From G963662905 sp965230045 (lineage in GTDB: Bacteria; Bacteroidota; Bacteroidia; Bacteroidales; WRLA01): a stretch of DNA of 64,000 nucleotides. The position numbers and the translations under genes are program-made. A model generated the notes under the pieces. The model did no database searches. It saw only the letters and a list, made by a program, of their open reading frames with translations, and was not told where the DNA came from. Of the stretch, positions 1 to 7,567 are shown piece after piece (within the stretch, counting starts at the first letter, position 1; every line of letters starts with the position of its first letter). The stretch is from positions 558,001 to 622,000 of the forward strand of contig OZ245940.1 of NCBI GenBank assembly GCA_965230045.1, given 5' to 3'.

Positions 1-628
1 CGATGCTGTCGATGCCGCTCAGGGAAACCAGGAATGATTTATGAATACGGATAAAATTACCTTCAGGCAAAACTTTTTCCAAATTACTGAAACTCATATG
101 GGTGATCACTTTGCGGTTGCGGCATACAATGCGCAGATAATCTTTCAGCCCTTCCACATACAAAATGTCAGCAAAAGAAATCTTGATGATTTTATGTTCT
201 GCACGAACGAAAATATAATCATCCTGTTCTATCTGTGAAACCGGAGGGTTTTCGGCCGGCCTGACTTTGTTCAAATCGCCACAGCAATGGTTCACCGCTT
301 TGAGAAAACGTTCGAAAGAAATCGGTTTGAGCAGGTAATCAGCCACATTCAAATCGTAGGCTTTGAGCGCAAATTCCCCGTAAGCGGTTGTAAGTATTAC
401 CTTTGGCTTATAGGGCAGGCTCTCCAAAAGCTGTATCCCGCTGATATCGTCCATCTGAATATCCAAAAAAACCAGATCGACATTATATCCCTGCATGAAA
501 CTGAGCGCATCCAGGCCGCCCGTAAAAGTATCCAGCAGCTTCAGGTAGGGCACTTTTGAAATGTAATTGCGCATTTGCTCCAGCGCAAGGGGTTCGTCGT
601 CAATTGCTATGCAGTTGATTTGTTTCAT
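1..628 (-). CDS. LytTR-family response regulator (partial, C-terminus outside window)
   Basis: Reading from ATG at 628 on the minus strand gives an N-terminal receiver domain (starts MKQINCIAIDDEPLALEQ, phosphoacceptor Asp in LVFLDIQMDDISG, conserved Lys in YLLKPISFERF). A LytTR DNA-binding domain follows (FVRAEHKIIKISFADILYVEGLKDY, then IRIHKSFLVS). The frame is open to base 1, so only the last residues are missing. It lies 20 bp downstream of the LytS-like kinase gene (649-1710) on the same strand, so the two should form one two-component system in which the membrane kinase phosphorylates this cytoplasmic regulator. LytTR proteins bind pairs of short direct repeats about 21 bp apart; a weak candidate pair lies in the promoter region at 1794-1829. 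The family assignment is clear; the target genes are unknown. Confidence 0.93.
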   Translation of the reverse strand, partial: MKQINCIAIDDEPLALEQMRNYISKVPYLKLLDTFTGGLDALSFMQGYNVDLVFLDIQMDDISGIQLLESLPYKPKVILTTAYGEFALKAYDLNVADYLLKPISFERFLKAVNHCCGDLNKVRPAENPPVSQIEQDDYIFVRAEHKIIKISFADILYVEGLKDYLRIVCRNRKVITHMSFSNLEKVLPEGNFIRIHKSFLVSLSGIDSI

Positions 629-648
629 GGGGTGATTAAAGCAGTATC

Positions 649-1710
649 TTATCTTTGAATTCTTAAAAGTACTGTAAAAATTTGATTTTCTTCGCGTATG
701 CTTAAAGAATATTTTTCCCGGTATATCAGGGCCAACCTTTTACGGACATTCATTATTCCAAAGCCATTCCCATGCTCTTCAAGGGTGCTACTACCGTCTT
801 TTATCTGATTTTTACATTCGAATAAAATTTCATTATTATTCAATTTCAGACGAATATAAATTCCTTGTGCATCCGGATTTTTATGTCCGTGCTTAAAGGC
901 GTTTTCAACAAAGGGCACCATCAGCAAGGGCGGGACCAAAGCAGAAGAAAGCGGCCCTGAAGTCTGAAAATCAACAATATCGGGTCGGTTTAACCTCAGT
1001 TTTTGCAAATCAATATAATCGCGGATATGGCTGGCCTCGCGCGAAAGCGGAATACGTTCATTTCGGGCGTCTTCAAACATAAAACGCATGATGTCCGATA
1101 ATTTGATCACTGCCTTTGAAGCGGCATCAGCGTCTTGCCGGATCTGGCTGTGAATATTGTTTAGTGTATTAAACAGAAAATGCGGGTTTACCTGTGCACG
1201 CAAAAGAGCAAGCTCGCTTTTTGTTTTTTCTTCCTCGGCACGGCTCTTGGCCTCCTGCACCTGATATAAATGTTTTACCAAGCGCAACATAAACAAGATT
1301 CCGGCAGCCGAATAAATGTAAAATACATACTGGATAATATTAAAATGGAAAAAATTCAGGCTGTCTTTTTCCGTTTCAGGATACAAAAGTGGTACTTCAA
1401 TATAAATGATGTGTATCCTCATTATGATGGCAAAAACCAATGATGATAAGAGCAGCAGGGAGAAAAAGCTAAAATATTTGCGTGGAATAAAATATCGCTC
1501 CAATAAATAGTATGCCGTGAAATAACCGGCCATCATCAAAATGGGCAGTTCAAGCAGCTCCGTAATGAGGTTTTCCTTAAAAAGCTCAAGGCTGTAGCCC
1601 ACAAAGCTTCGTTGAAAACGTGATACATTAAACAGCAGTAAAACAATCCAAAAAATTGTGTGCTGCAGCAGTCTGCGCCCGGGTTTTTGTTCCTTAATCA
1701 ATACTTGCAT
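649..1710 (-). CDS. LytS/YehU-like sensor histidine kinase
   Basis: A 353-residue membrane histidine kinase. About four hydrophobic segments occupy residues 15-150. A short coiled-coil linker (EAKSRAEEEKTKSELALLRAQ) leads to the His_kinase domain with the phosphoacceptor in QVNPHFLFNTLNNI and the N-box PFVENAFKHG, then an HATPase_c domain with the GNGFGIMNVRKRL glycine box. This is the standard layout of Bacteroidetes kinases paired with LytTR regulators, and the partner regulator starts 20 bp downstream at 628. There is no large extracellular sensor domain, so the signal is probably sensed in or near the membrane. The gene is divergent from the secreted-protein gene at 1995, so the 284-bp gap between them carries both promoters. 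Confidence 0.92.
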   Translation of the reverse strand: MQVLIKEQKPGRRLLQHTIFWIVLLLFNVSRFQRSFVGYSLELFKENLITELLELPILMMAGYFTAYYLLERYFIPRKYFSFFSLLLLSSLVFAIIMRIHIIYIEVPLLYPETEKDSLNFFHFNIIQYVFYIYSAAGILFMLRLVKHLYQVQEAKSRAEEEKTKSELALLRAQVNPHFLFNTLNNIHSQIRQDADAASKAVIKLSDIMRFMFEDARNERIPLSREASHIRDYIDLQKLRLNRPDIVDFQTSGPLSSALVPPLLMVPFVENAFKHGHKNPDAQGIYIRLKLNNNEILFECKNQIKDGSSTLEEHGNGFGIMNVRKRLALIYREKYSLSIREENQIFTVLLRIQR

Positions 1711-1793
1711 CCTTGTGTTTCTCCTCCATGCAAATATAGGCTTTGAAAGCTGAATTACGGGAAAACCATGCTTGTTTTCGTCTTATGCATCGT

Positions 1794-1829
1794 TTTCTTC
1801 TACAAACGCACCCTTTCTTTCTACAAAAA
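1794..1829. promoter_or_regulatory. possible LytTR-type direct repeats
   Basis: The sequence CTACAAA occurs at 1800-1806 and 1821-1827, exactly 21 bp apart, each preceded by a similar TTCTT-rich stretch. LytTR regulators bind two imperfect 9-bp repeats with this spacing. Read on the minus strand, the first copy fits the published degenerate LytTR consensus at 8 of 9 positions, but the second fits poorly because its GTT core is TTT. The site lies between the divergent kinase gene (start 1710) and the secreted-protein gene (start 1995), so autoregulation or control of the latter is possible. This is a weak inference. Confidence 0.3.
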
Positions 1830-1994
1830 CTTTTCATACAACTTCTGTCGCTGTAGGTCTAAAACAAATGACCATAGATCGAATAAATTTGATTTATAAA
1901 TAATTTGTATAGACTTTCGTCTGAAAATTAATTGAATCAGATATGATTTTAACGGCTTCATAAAAAAACGTAAAACACTTAAAATGCAAGACTC

Positions 1995-4265
1995 ATGAAA
2001 AAATTATTTACCCTGATTTTTGTTTCCCTGATGGGAATCTCGCTTTTTGCCCAGTCGCAGGCACCCAAGCTGCGTCCCGGGCTAAAATCACAAAAAGCAA
2101 CTTATAAAGAATTTGTATCTGCTGAGCCTACAAATTATGGTTCTGCAGCACATGCGCAAACGCTCAAAAACCAAAATCTGGCGCCCAATGCCGTTTCTGT
2201 TGTAAGTATCGGTAGCTCAGCCAATGCCTTTGGTTATGGGTATAGTGGCGGCCAAAGAACCATTGTGTGGTATGATGGCGACCTGAATACCGTTACCAAC
2301 TTTCACCGTATGGGTGGCGAGCTCGATCCGGCAGGTTACAGTGGTGATTTAGGTTATGATATCTCAACTGATGGCGGTATGACGTGGAACAATATGGTTG
2401 AGTGCTATGTGGCTACAGAACCATCGGGACAGTATTTTGCCGATGCAGCCCGTTACCCGCAGGCGGCTATCTGGAATCCGGATGGCAATACAGATCCAAC
2501 AAATGCCTATCTGGCCTTTTTTGCGCCAAACCTTGATGGTTCAAATGCAGCCGGTGGCGCAAGTTGGGGCGGTTATAGTTTTGGTGTGCAAAAAATAGGT
2601 GCTGCATCCAACGTGGACACTACCAAAAACCTGCGCCCAAGTGAAGGTGAATTCCACCAGTATCTGCCACAAGGCTATGCTTATGCACGCGGCAATGCCC
2701 TTCTTACTGTTGACATCAACTACAATGAAGAGCCTGTTTACTACCAAAACCTCATCCTGAACAGGGGCACATGGAGCGAAGAGGAGCAGGATATTGTTTA
2801 CGAACAAAGCTTGCTGGATGCGCCTATTATTGATGCCGACGTTGTTTTCCGTCCTGCCTGCATCAGGGCAGCTTTTGGCCCTGACGGTCAAACCGGATAT
2901 ATAGTAATGCTGGGCAATAATGGCGAAAACGAATTGGTTTATGATGGCCAGAAAAGCTATTATCCGATGCTTTGGAAAACAGAAGATGCCGGAGAGACAT
3001 GGAGTGAAGTTATTAATGTACAGCTCGATGGCCCTGATGGCATCGAAGGCGTCCTGAATTATATGTCGGATGCTGAAATCGATAGCTTGTTTGTTGATCC
3101 GGATCCGGCTCGTGATGAAATCCCGTTCACTACTGCTTTTGATTGCGATCTGGTTGTTGATGCCAATGGAAATCCGCATATTGCAGTCGGAATTGGTGTT
3201 CAGGGCAGTGATGATTATTCTATACTTTCCGGACATCCTTATTATGCAATTTTTGACATCTGGTCGCCCGATGGAGGTGAAACATGGCAAGGCGTTGAAC
3301 TGGGAAGGCCTGAGATTATGCGTGGTGAATATGGTGTAGCCGGAGGAAACGACAGCTATACAGAAGACAGCCGTGTGTGCAATGCAACCAACTGGGACGG
3401 AACCAAGGTGTTCTTTAGTTGGGTTGATACTGATCCTGAAGTAGATCCGGACGAAAACACCAGCCCCGATGTATGGGTGCGCGGATTTGATCCAATAGCA
3501 AACAAACTCACCGCCGGCCTTGACGGCGCTGACCTGCCGACAAATGCCACTTTTGGATCTGTCGCAATGTGGCAGGCATATTTTGCCACCATGAGCCGAT
3601 ATGTGATTGACGAGGACGGTGTTTATACGCTCCCGATCACTTATGAAGATATGACCATTGGCGATCCGGGTGCTCCTGTTCAGTTCTACTATATCCAGGA
3701 TTTTTCCTTTACCGATGATGATTTCACCATTCAGGTAGGACCCGAACCACTGGTGCCTAATTTTGAAGCCAGTGCAACCGAAATTGACCTGAACTTCAGC
3801 GATGCGATTGACTTTACCGACCTCTCCACAGGCGGAGCAATTACATGGGCATGGGAATTTGAAGGTGGCGATCCGGCTACATCCAGCGAACAAAACCCAA
3901 CGGTTACCTACAGCGAAATAGGTACTTATGATGTGTCCCTGACAGTTGGCAACGGAACAGAAGAAGTTACAAAGGAGATGGAAGACTATATCACTGTTAC
4001 CAATAGCACCGGTATCAATGAAGTATTTGCTGGTTCTATTAAGATGTATCCTAATCCTGCGCAAAATGAATTGACTATAGAATTACCGGAAGGAAATGGA
4101 AATCTGGAAATCAGCATAATGGACAATACAGGCCGTATTGTTGCAAATCATACTACCAACAGCGCCCAACTAAAACTCGATCTTAGTGATTATGCAAAAG
4201 GCGTTTATATGCTTCGTTTTGCAAACAAAGGTCAGAGTACGGTGAAAAAACTGCTTGTAAAATAA
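1995..4265 (+). CDS. secreted Asp-box/PKD protein with T9SS sorting domain
   Basis: A 756-residue exported protein of unknown function. Residues 1-20 are a signal peptide (MKKLFTLIFVSLMGISLFAQ). The large middle part contains Asp-box motifs of the S/x-x-D-x-G-x-T-W type (STDGGMTW, TEDAGETW, SPDGGETW), typical of sialidase-like beta-propellers. A PKD-like domain follows at about 590-670 (DFTDLSTGGAITWAWEFEGG, then TYDVSLTV). The last ~80 residues are a type A T9SS sorting domain (MYPNPAQNELTIELPEG ... YAKGVYMLRFANKGQSTVKKLLVK), so the protein should cross the outer membrane and be attached to the surface or released. No catalytic residues can be assigned. A long opposite-strand open frame over this gene is a shadow. 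An RNA hairpin follows at 4314-4339. Confidence 0.9.
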   Translation: MKKLFTLIFVSLMGISLFAQSQAPKLRPGLKSQKATYKEFVSAEPTNYGSAAHAQTLKNQNLAPNAVSVVSIGSSANAFGYGYSGGQRTIVWYDGDLNTVTNFHRMGGELDPAGYSGDLGYDISTDGGMTWNNMVECYVATEPSGQYFADAARYPQAAIWNPDGNTDPTNAYLAFFAPNLDGSNAAGGASWGGYSFGVQKIGAASNVDTTKNLRPSEGEFHQYLPQGYAYARGNALLTVDINYNEEPVYYQNLILNRGTWSEEEQDIVYEQSLLDAPIIDADVVFRPACIRAAFGPDGQTGYIVMLGNNGENELVYDGQKSYYPMLWKTEDAGETWSEVINVQLDGPDGIEGVLNYMSDAEIDSLFVDPDPARDEIPFTTAFDCDLVVDANGNPHIAVGIGVQGSDDYSILSGHPYYAIFDIWSPDGGETWQGVELGRPEIMRGEYGVAGGNDSYTEDSRVCNATNWDGTKVFFSWVDTDPEVDPDENTSPDVWVRGFDPIANKLTAGLDGADLPTNATFGSVAMWQAYFATMSRYVIDEDGVYTLPITYEDMTIGDPGAPVQFYYIQDFSFTDDDFTIQVGPEPLVPNFEASATEIDLNFSDAIDFTDLSTGGAITWAWEFEGGDPATSSEQNPTVTYSEIGTYDVSLTVGNGTEEVTKEMEDYITVTNSTGINEVFAGSIKMYPNPAQNELTIELPEGNGNLEISIMDNTGRIVANHTTNSAQLKLDLSDYAKGVYMLRFANKGQSTVKKLLVK

Positions 4266-4313
4266 CCGGAATCCGGTCATAAGTGGTAATCGCTTATAAT
4301 GGTTGATTGTTCG

Positions 4314-4339
4314 TGCGGGCTCGATAAAAAGAGCCCGCA
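4314..4339. terminator. hairpin between convergent genes
   Basis: A 9-bp perfect stem (TGCGGGCTC at 4314-4322 pairing with GAGCCCGCA at 4331-4339, 8-nt loop) lies between the ends of the convergent genes at 4265 and 4433. No strong T-run follows directly on the plus strand, so termination strength is uncertain. The position between convergent genes suggests a shared terminator. Confidence 0.5.
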
Positions 4340-4432
4340 TACTGCAAAAAAATTAATGAAACAGTTTTTTTATGATGCAATAGCAAAATGCTTCAGGGAT
4401 TTAAGTTAAAAAGAATACCATAAGAACACACA

Positions 4433-5182
4433 CTACGAACCCTGCACAAATTCAGCATTTTGAGGGAAGTCGCCAAAAGCGCTTCCCTTTTTTTGTTTCA
4501 GAAAAAACAAGCCCCCCACATCCAGCAAAGGCCCCTTGAATAATTCCACAAGCTGAAAACCAGATTGCAGAATAAATGCTTCCATTTGTTTGCCTTGAGG
4601 GTGAAAATCCAGGCTGCCGCTCAAAAATACATGCTTATCGTATAATCCCAGACATCCGCCGATGAATCCGTAATCAAAACCCGGCAACTGAATGCCCCGA
4701 GGATTTATTTGGAGAACATTTATTCCGGCTTCCTGCAGCTTTGATGAGATGCCCTCATCGGAGCATATGGCGGATCTATTATTTAACATCAATAAGTTAC
4801 AACGAATATACGCCTGCTTTACTGCGACTTTTTGCGCGTCGGATTTCCATTCTGTGATACTTTGATCTGTGATTTTTTCATGAAAAACCCTGAAATTTTC
4901 CGCCATCACGGCATTATACAAAGCCGTATCAGGAAATGAAGAGCCGACGGGTTTTTTTCCGGTTTTCCAGCGAATTTGATGTTCATTCAGCTTTTGAAAC
5001 AGGCTTTGCGGGGCATTGGGAGCAATAATCAGGCCGCCATCGGGCAGTTTGCAAAGATAAACATCGGGATGGGAACGGATGGCTTCATAGGCAGCACTTC
5101 CTGCGAAAGGATAAAAATCGCCAAAAGCAGCCAGTTTTTGCTGTGCTTGCCTGGGCAGCCGGTGATCAGCGATAATTAACAT
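4433..5182 (-). CDS. DUF6873-like GME-fold protein
   Basis: A 249-residue cytoplasmic protein with no signal peptide. The sequence (MLIIADHRLPRQAQQKLAAF ... VKQAYIRCNLLMLNNRSAICSD ... DYGFIGGCLGLYDKHVFLSG ... KGPLLDVGGLFFL) resembles what is called the DUF6873 GME-fold family, related in fold to guanidino-modifying enzymes such as arginine deiminase. I recognise this from memory and did not search. The substrate is unknown; the usual C-terminal catalytic Cys of deiminases is not obvious, since the final motif reads DVGGLFF. Its start codon overlaps the end of the radical SAM gene by 17 bp (5166-5182), which implies translational coupling and a joint function. It is the last gene of the tsaB-purN-radical SAM operon. 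Confidence 0.65.
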   Translation of the reverse strand: MLIIADHRLPRQAQQKLAAFGDFYPFAGSAAYEAIRSHPDVYLCKLPDGGLIIAPNAPQSLFQKLNEHQIRWKTGKKPVGSSFPDTALYNAVMAENFRVFHEKITDQSITEWKSDAQKVAVKQAYIRCNLLMLNNRSAICSDEGISSKLQEAGINVLQINPRGIQLPGFDYGFIGGCLGLYDKHVFLSGSLDFHPQGKQMEAFILQSGFQLVELFKGPLLDVGGLFFLKQKKGSAFGDFPQNAEFVQGS

Positions 5183-6179
5183 AGAAATTATAGCCTCTCA
5201 AAAAAGGATCGATATAAAATTTTACCTCTTGGAAGTTTTTCAGCAAAGCGGCTTTGTTTTTTGCCTGATAACCAATAGCATTGGCTCTCTGTCCTTTAGG
5301 CACAAACACATCAATGGCCTCATAACGTGTATCGAACGGATAATTCCAGAACGCATCCTGCCATACCGCCGAGAGGGCCATTTGTTTCAGTGCCGGATGA
5401 AAAGGTCCGGCCAAAAGCCCGTCGCCACATAAAAGGCTTTCGGAAGGATGCAGCCCAACCCGAATAACATCTACTTTGTTTTCACTGAAATAGGGCAGCA
5501 GCCAGCGCAAGAACTGAATCGTTTGGGCGATATCCGGTGGGTTAAATGTCCCCGCTTTGTACATTTCGGCGAGCTTCGTTCCTTCAATCACCAGCACCGG
5601 ATAAATGCGTGTATTTTCAGCGCCCAGTGCCACAATTTTTTGGGCGGTTTTCATGATGGAAGCAAAAGAATCGCCCGGCAAACCGGTCATCATTTGCAAA
5701 CCAAGGCTGAAACCTTCATTGCGGATCATCTGTGCGGCTTCTTCGGTGTCGGAAGCGGTATGGCCACGTCCGGCATTTATCAATACTTCATCATCAAAAG
5801 ATTGCGCGCCCAGCTCGATTACTTTAACACGATACTGCTTCAAAAGCTGCAAAACTTCCGTATTGATATAATCCGGGCGGGTAGAAACCCTTATGCCGCG
5901 CACCCTTCCACCATCCAGCCAGGGCTGCACCAGTTGCAAAAGGTGTTCCTGTTCTTTCAGAGGGATGCCGGTAAAATTCCCACCAAAAAAAGCAATCTCA
6001 ATTACGGAATGATGGTCGTCGGGAATGGTTTTCAGGCGCTTTTCAATAATGCTTGTAATTTCCTCATCCGTAGGCATTTGCTTTTGATCTGTGATTTTAT
6101 GCTGATCGCAAAACACACAGCGGAACGGACAGGCTTTCTCCGGAATAAAAATGGGAATATTGAAATGGTGGACGCTCAT
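5166..6179 (-). CDS. Elp3-like radical SAM protein
   Basis: A 337-residue protein with an N-terminal radical SAM signature C-x3-C-x2-C (ACPFRCVFCDQHK), followed by IAFFGGNFTGIP, ISTRPDYI and LGAQSFDDEVL, and by MMTGLPGDS. These are the features of the elongator-protein-3-like radical SAM group (related to COG1243 and to the HemN side of the superfamily). It lacks the acetyltransferase half of true Elp3, so tRNA wobble modification cannot be assumed. Radical SAM enzymes cleave S-adenosylmethionine with a [4Fe-4S] cluster to start radical chemistry; the substrate here is unknown. It overlaps purN by 4 bp and the GME-fold gene by 17 bp, a compact operon. Confidence 0.82.
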   Translation of the reverse strand: MSVHHFNIPIFIPEKACPFRCVFCDQHKITDQKQMPTDEEITSIIEKRLKTIPDDHHSVIEIAFFGGNFTGIPLKEQEHLLQLVQPWLDGGRVRGIRVSTRPDYINTEVLQLLKQYRVKVIELGAQSFDDEVLINAGRGHTASDTEEAAQMIRNEGFSLGLQMMTGLPGDSFASIMKTAQKIVALGAENTRIYPVLVIEGTKLAEMYKAGTFNPPDIAQTIQFLRWLLPYFSENKVDVIRVGLHPSESLLCGDGLLAGPFHPALKQMALSAVWQDAFWNYPFDTRYEAIDVFVPKGQRANAIGYQAKNKAALLKNFQEVKFYIDPFLRGYNFYVNYR

Positions 6180-6745
6180 ATTTTCTGAAGGTAGGAATCA
6201 ATTACTTCGGGAAAGTGCTTGTGCTCCAACTGGTGGATCCGTTCTGCAAGGCTATCCGCAGTATCACCGGGCAGCACCGGGCATTTTGCCTGAAAAAGCC
6301 GATGGCCTTCGTCGTAACGTTCATTCACCAGATGGATGGTAATCCCGGATTCTTTTTCTTTGTTTTTAATCACCGCTTCATGCACATGGTGGCCATACAT
6401 GCCTTTTCCGCCATAATTAGGCAGCAATGCCGGATGGATATTGAGGATACGGTCGGGCCAGTTTTTCAGGATATTGTCCGGTATCAGCCAAAGGAAACCG
6501 GCCAGGATGATCAAATCGGGATGCAAAGCTTTGATTTCTTCAAAAAGGCTGTTGTTTTCGTAAAAATCAGCACGGCTGAAATGCTTTGCCGGCACTTCAA
6601 GTTTGATAGCCCTTTGCAGCACAAAAGCATCCTTTCGATTGGAAAAAACCGCTGCAACTTCGGCTGTTTTTTTTTCTTTGAAATATTCAATAATCCGTTG
6701 GGCATTGGTGCCGCTGCCCGAAGCCAGTATCACAAGTTTTTTCAT
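6176..6745 (-). CDS. purN: phosphoribosylglycinamide formyltransferase
   Basis: A 189-residue enzyme of de novo purine synthesis. It transfers a formyl group from 10-formyl-tetrahydrofolate to glycinamide ribonucleotide. The N-terminus has the GAR-binding loop (ILASGSGTNAQRIIEYF), the formyl-THF site reads LAGFLWLIP, and the signature HPALLPNYGGKGMYGHHVHE contains the catalytic His; GITIHLVNERYDEG completes the domain. Length matches the family. It sits 3 bp after tsaB and overlaps the radical SAM gene by 4 bp. Confidence is high because all signature motifs are intact. Confidence 0.96.
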   Translation of the reverse strand: MKKLVILASGSGTNAQRIIEYFKEKKTAEVAAVFSNRKDAFVLQRAIKLEVPAKHFSRADFYENNSLFEEIKALHPDLIILAGFLWLIPDNILKNWPDRILNIHPALLPNYGGKGMYGHHVHEAVIKNKEKESGITIHLVNERYDEGHRLFQAKCPVLPGDTADSLAERIHQLEHKHFPEVIDSYLQKI

Positions 6746-6748
6746 AAT

Positions 6749-7456
6749 CTAAATGTAAAGTCCTTTTACTTTGGGTTTTCCGGCCACAAATGCTTTGAGG
6801 TAAAAGGGCTCGAAATAAGCAGTATGAACGAAATCCTGCACAAGAAATTTATTGAATGCAATTTGATGGGCATGTGCAGCGGAGACCCGGAAATCATCAA
6901 GATAAACCACATTTTTTCTTGCTGCGTACAAATCCTTTGATTTACCGGCTCCGTTTCCTGCCAGCACCATCCGGTAACCCCCTTCAAAGTATTCGATATA
7001 GGTCAGTTCGTCCAGAATGTCTGCTTTGACATTGCGCATCAATCGGTTTTTATGGTCAAATACCGCGGCATAAACCTCCATCCTGCGGGCGTCCATCATG
7101 GGGAGGTAAAGGCTGTTGTAATCCGAAGCTTCATCAAGTTGCTGCATGCCGGCGGCCATTGATTGCAAAGTACTTATGCTGATGAGCGGAATATCCTGTG
7201 CATAACAAATGCCTTTGGCAGCCGAAACCCCAATACGCAAACCCGTATAAGAACCCGGGCCTTCGCTCACGGCAACAGCATCGAGCTGAGCAAAAGAAAG
7301 TGCCCTTTCATTCATGATTTCTTCAAGGAAAACCGTAAGCTGCCGGCTGTGGGCGTTTTCTTCGGTGGTGAAACGCTCCAGAATGCAGCCTTCATCATTG
7401 AGCAAGGCCGCCGAACAAACCGGTGTAGCTGTTTCTATGCTTAAAATCAAAGCCAT
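6749..7456 (-). CDS. tsaB: tRNA t6A37 threonylcarbamoyl complex subunit TsaB
   Basis: A 235-residue ASKHA-fold protein (MALILSIETATPVCSAALL ... ENAHSRQLTVFLEEIM ... DAVAVSEGPGSYTGLRIGVS ... SISTLQSMA). TsaB is the scaffold partner of TsaD (with TsaE) in making N6-threonylcarbamoyladenosine on tRNAs that read ANN codons. The open frame extends upstream to 7573, but the ATG at 7456 begins exactly at the conserved MALILSIETAT core, and a promoter motif lies just ahead (7473-7480), so I chose 7456. First gene of the operon with purN, the radical SAM gene and the GME-fold gene. Confidence 0.94.
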   Translation of the reverse strand: MALILSIETATPVCSAALLNDEGCILERFTTEENAHSRQLTVFLEEIMNERALSFAQLDAVAVSEGPGSYTGLRIGVSAAKGICYAQDIPLISISTLQSMAAGMQQLDEASDYNSLYLPMMDARRMEVYAAVFDHKNRLMRNVKADILDELTYIEYFEGGYRMVLAGNGAGKSKDLYAARKNVVYLDDFRVSAAHAHQIAFNKFLVQDFVHTAYFEPFYLKAFVAGKPKVKGLYI

Positions 7457-7472
7457 AACGATCAATTTTGTG

Positions 7473-7480
7473 CAAAAATA
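7473..7480 (-). promoter_or_regulatory. Bacteroidetes -7 promoter motif for tsaB operon
   Basis: On the minus strand this reads TATTTTTG, a match to TAnnTTTG, 17 bp before the tsaB ATG at 7456. A TTG lies 23 bp further upstream, slightly beyond the usual 19-21 bp spacing, so the -33 element is weak. Confidence 0.5.
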
Positions 7481-7532
7481 CAAATTTGACCGCATAGATA
7501 TTCCAAGAATCCAATTAATAAAAGGATAATGC

Positions 7533-7564
7533 TTGTCTAATTCGGAATAATTTACATATATTTG
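7533..7564 (+). promoter_or_regulatory. consensus Bacteroidetes promoter, possibly leaderless transcript
   Basis: TTG at 7533-7535, a 21-bp spacer, then TATATTTG at 7557-7564: a good match to the Bacteroidetes sigma consensus. The ATG of the next gene is at 7568, only 4 bp after the motif. Transcription normally starts a few bases after the motif, so the mRNA would begin at or very near the start codon. Confidence 0.6.
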
Positions 7565-7567
7565 GAG

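Noticed and set aside
2541..4064. 507-residue open frame on the minus strand
   Set aside because: It lies wholly opposite the secreted Asp-box gene, has no recognisable domain and has a His/Cys/Ile-rich composition typical of shadow frames.
5448..6940. Plus-strand open frames over the radical SAM and purN genes
   Set aside because: Shadows of well supported minus-strand genes.
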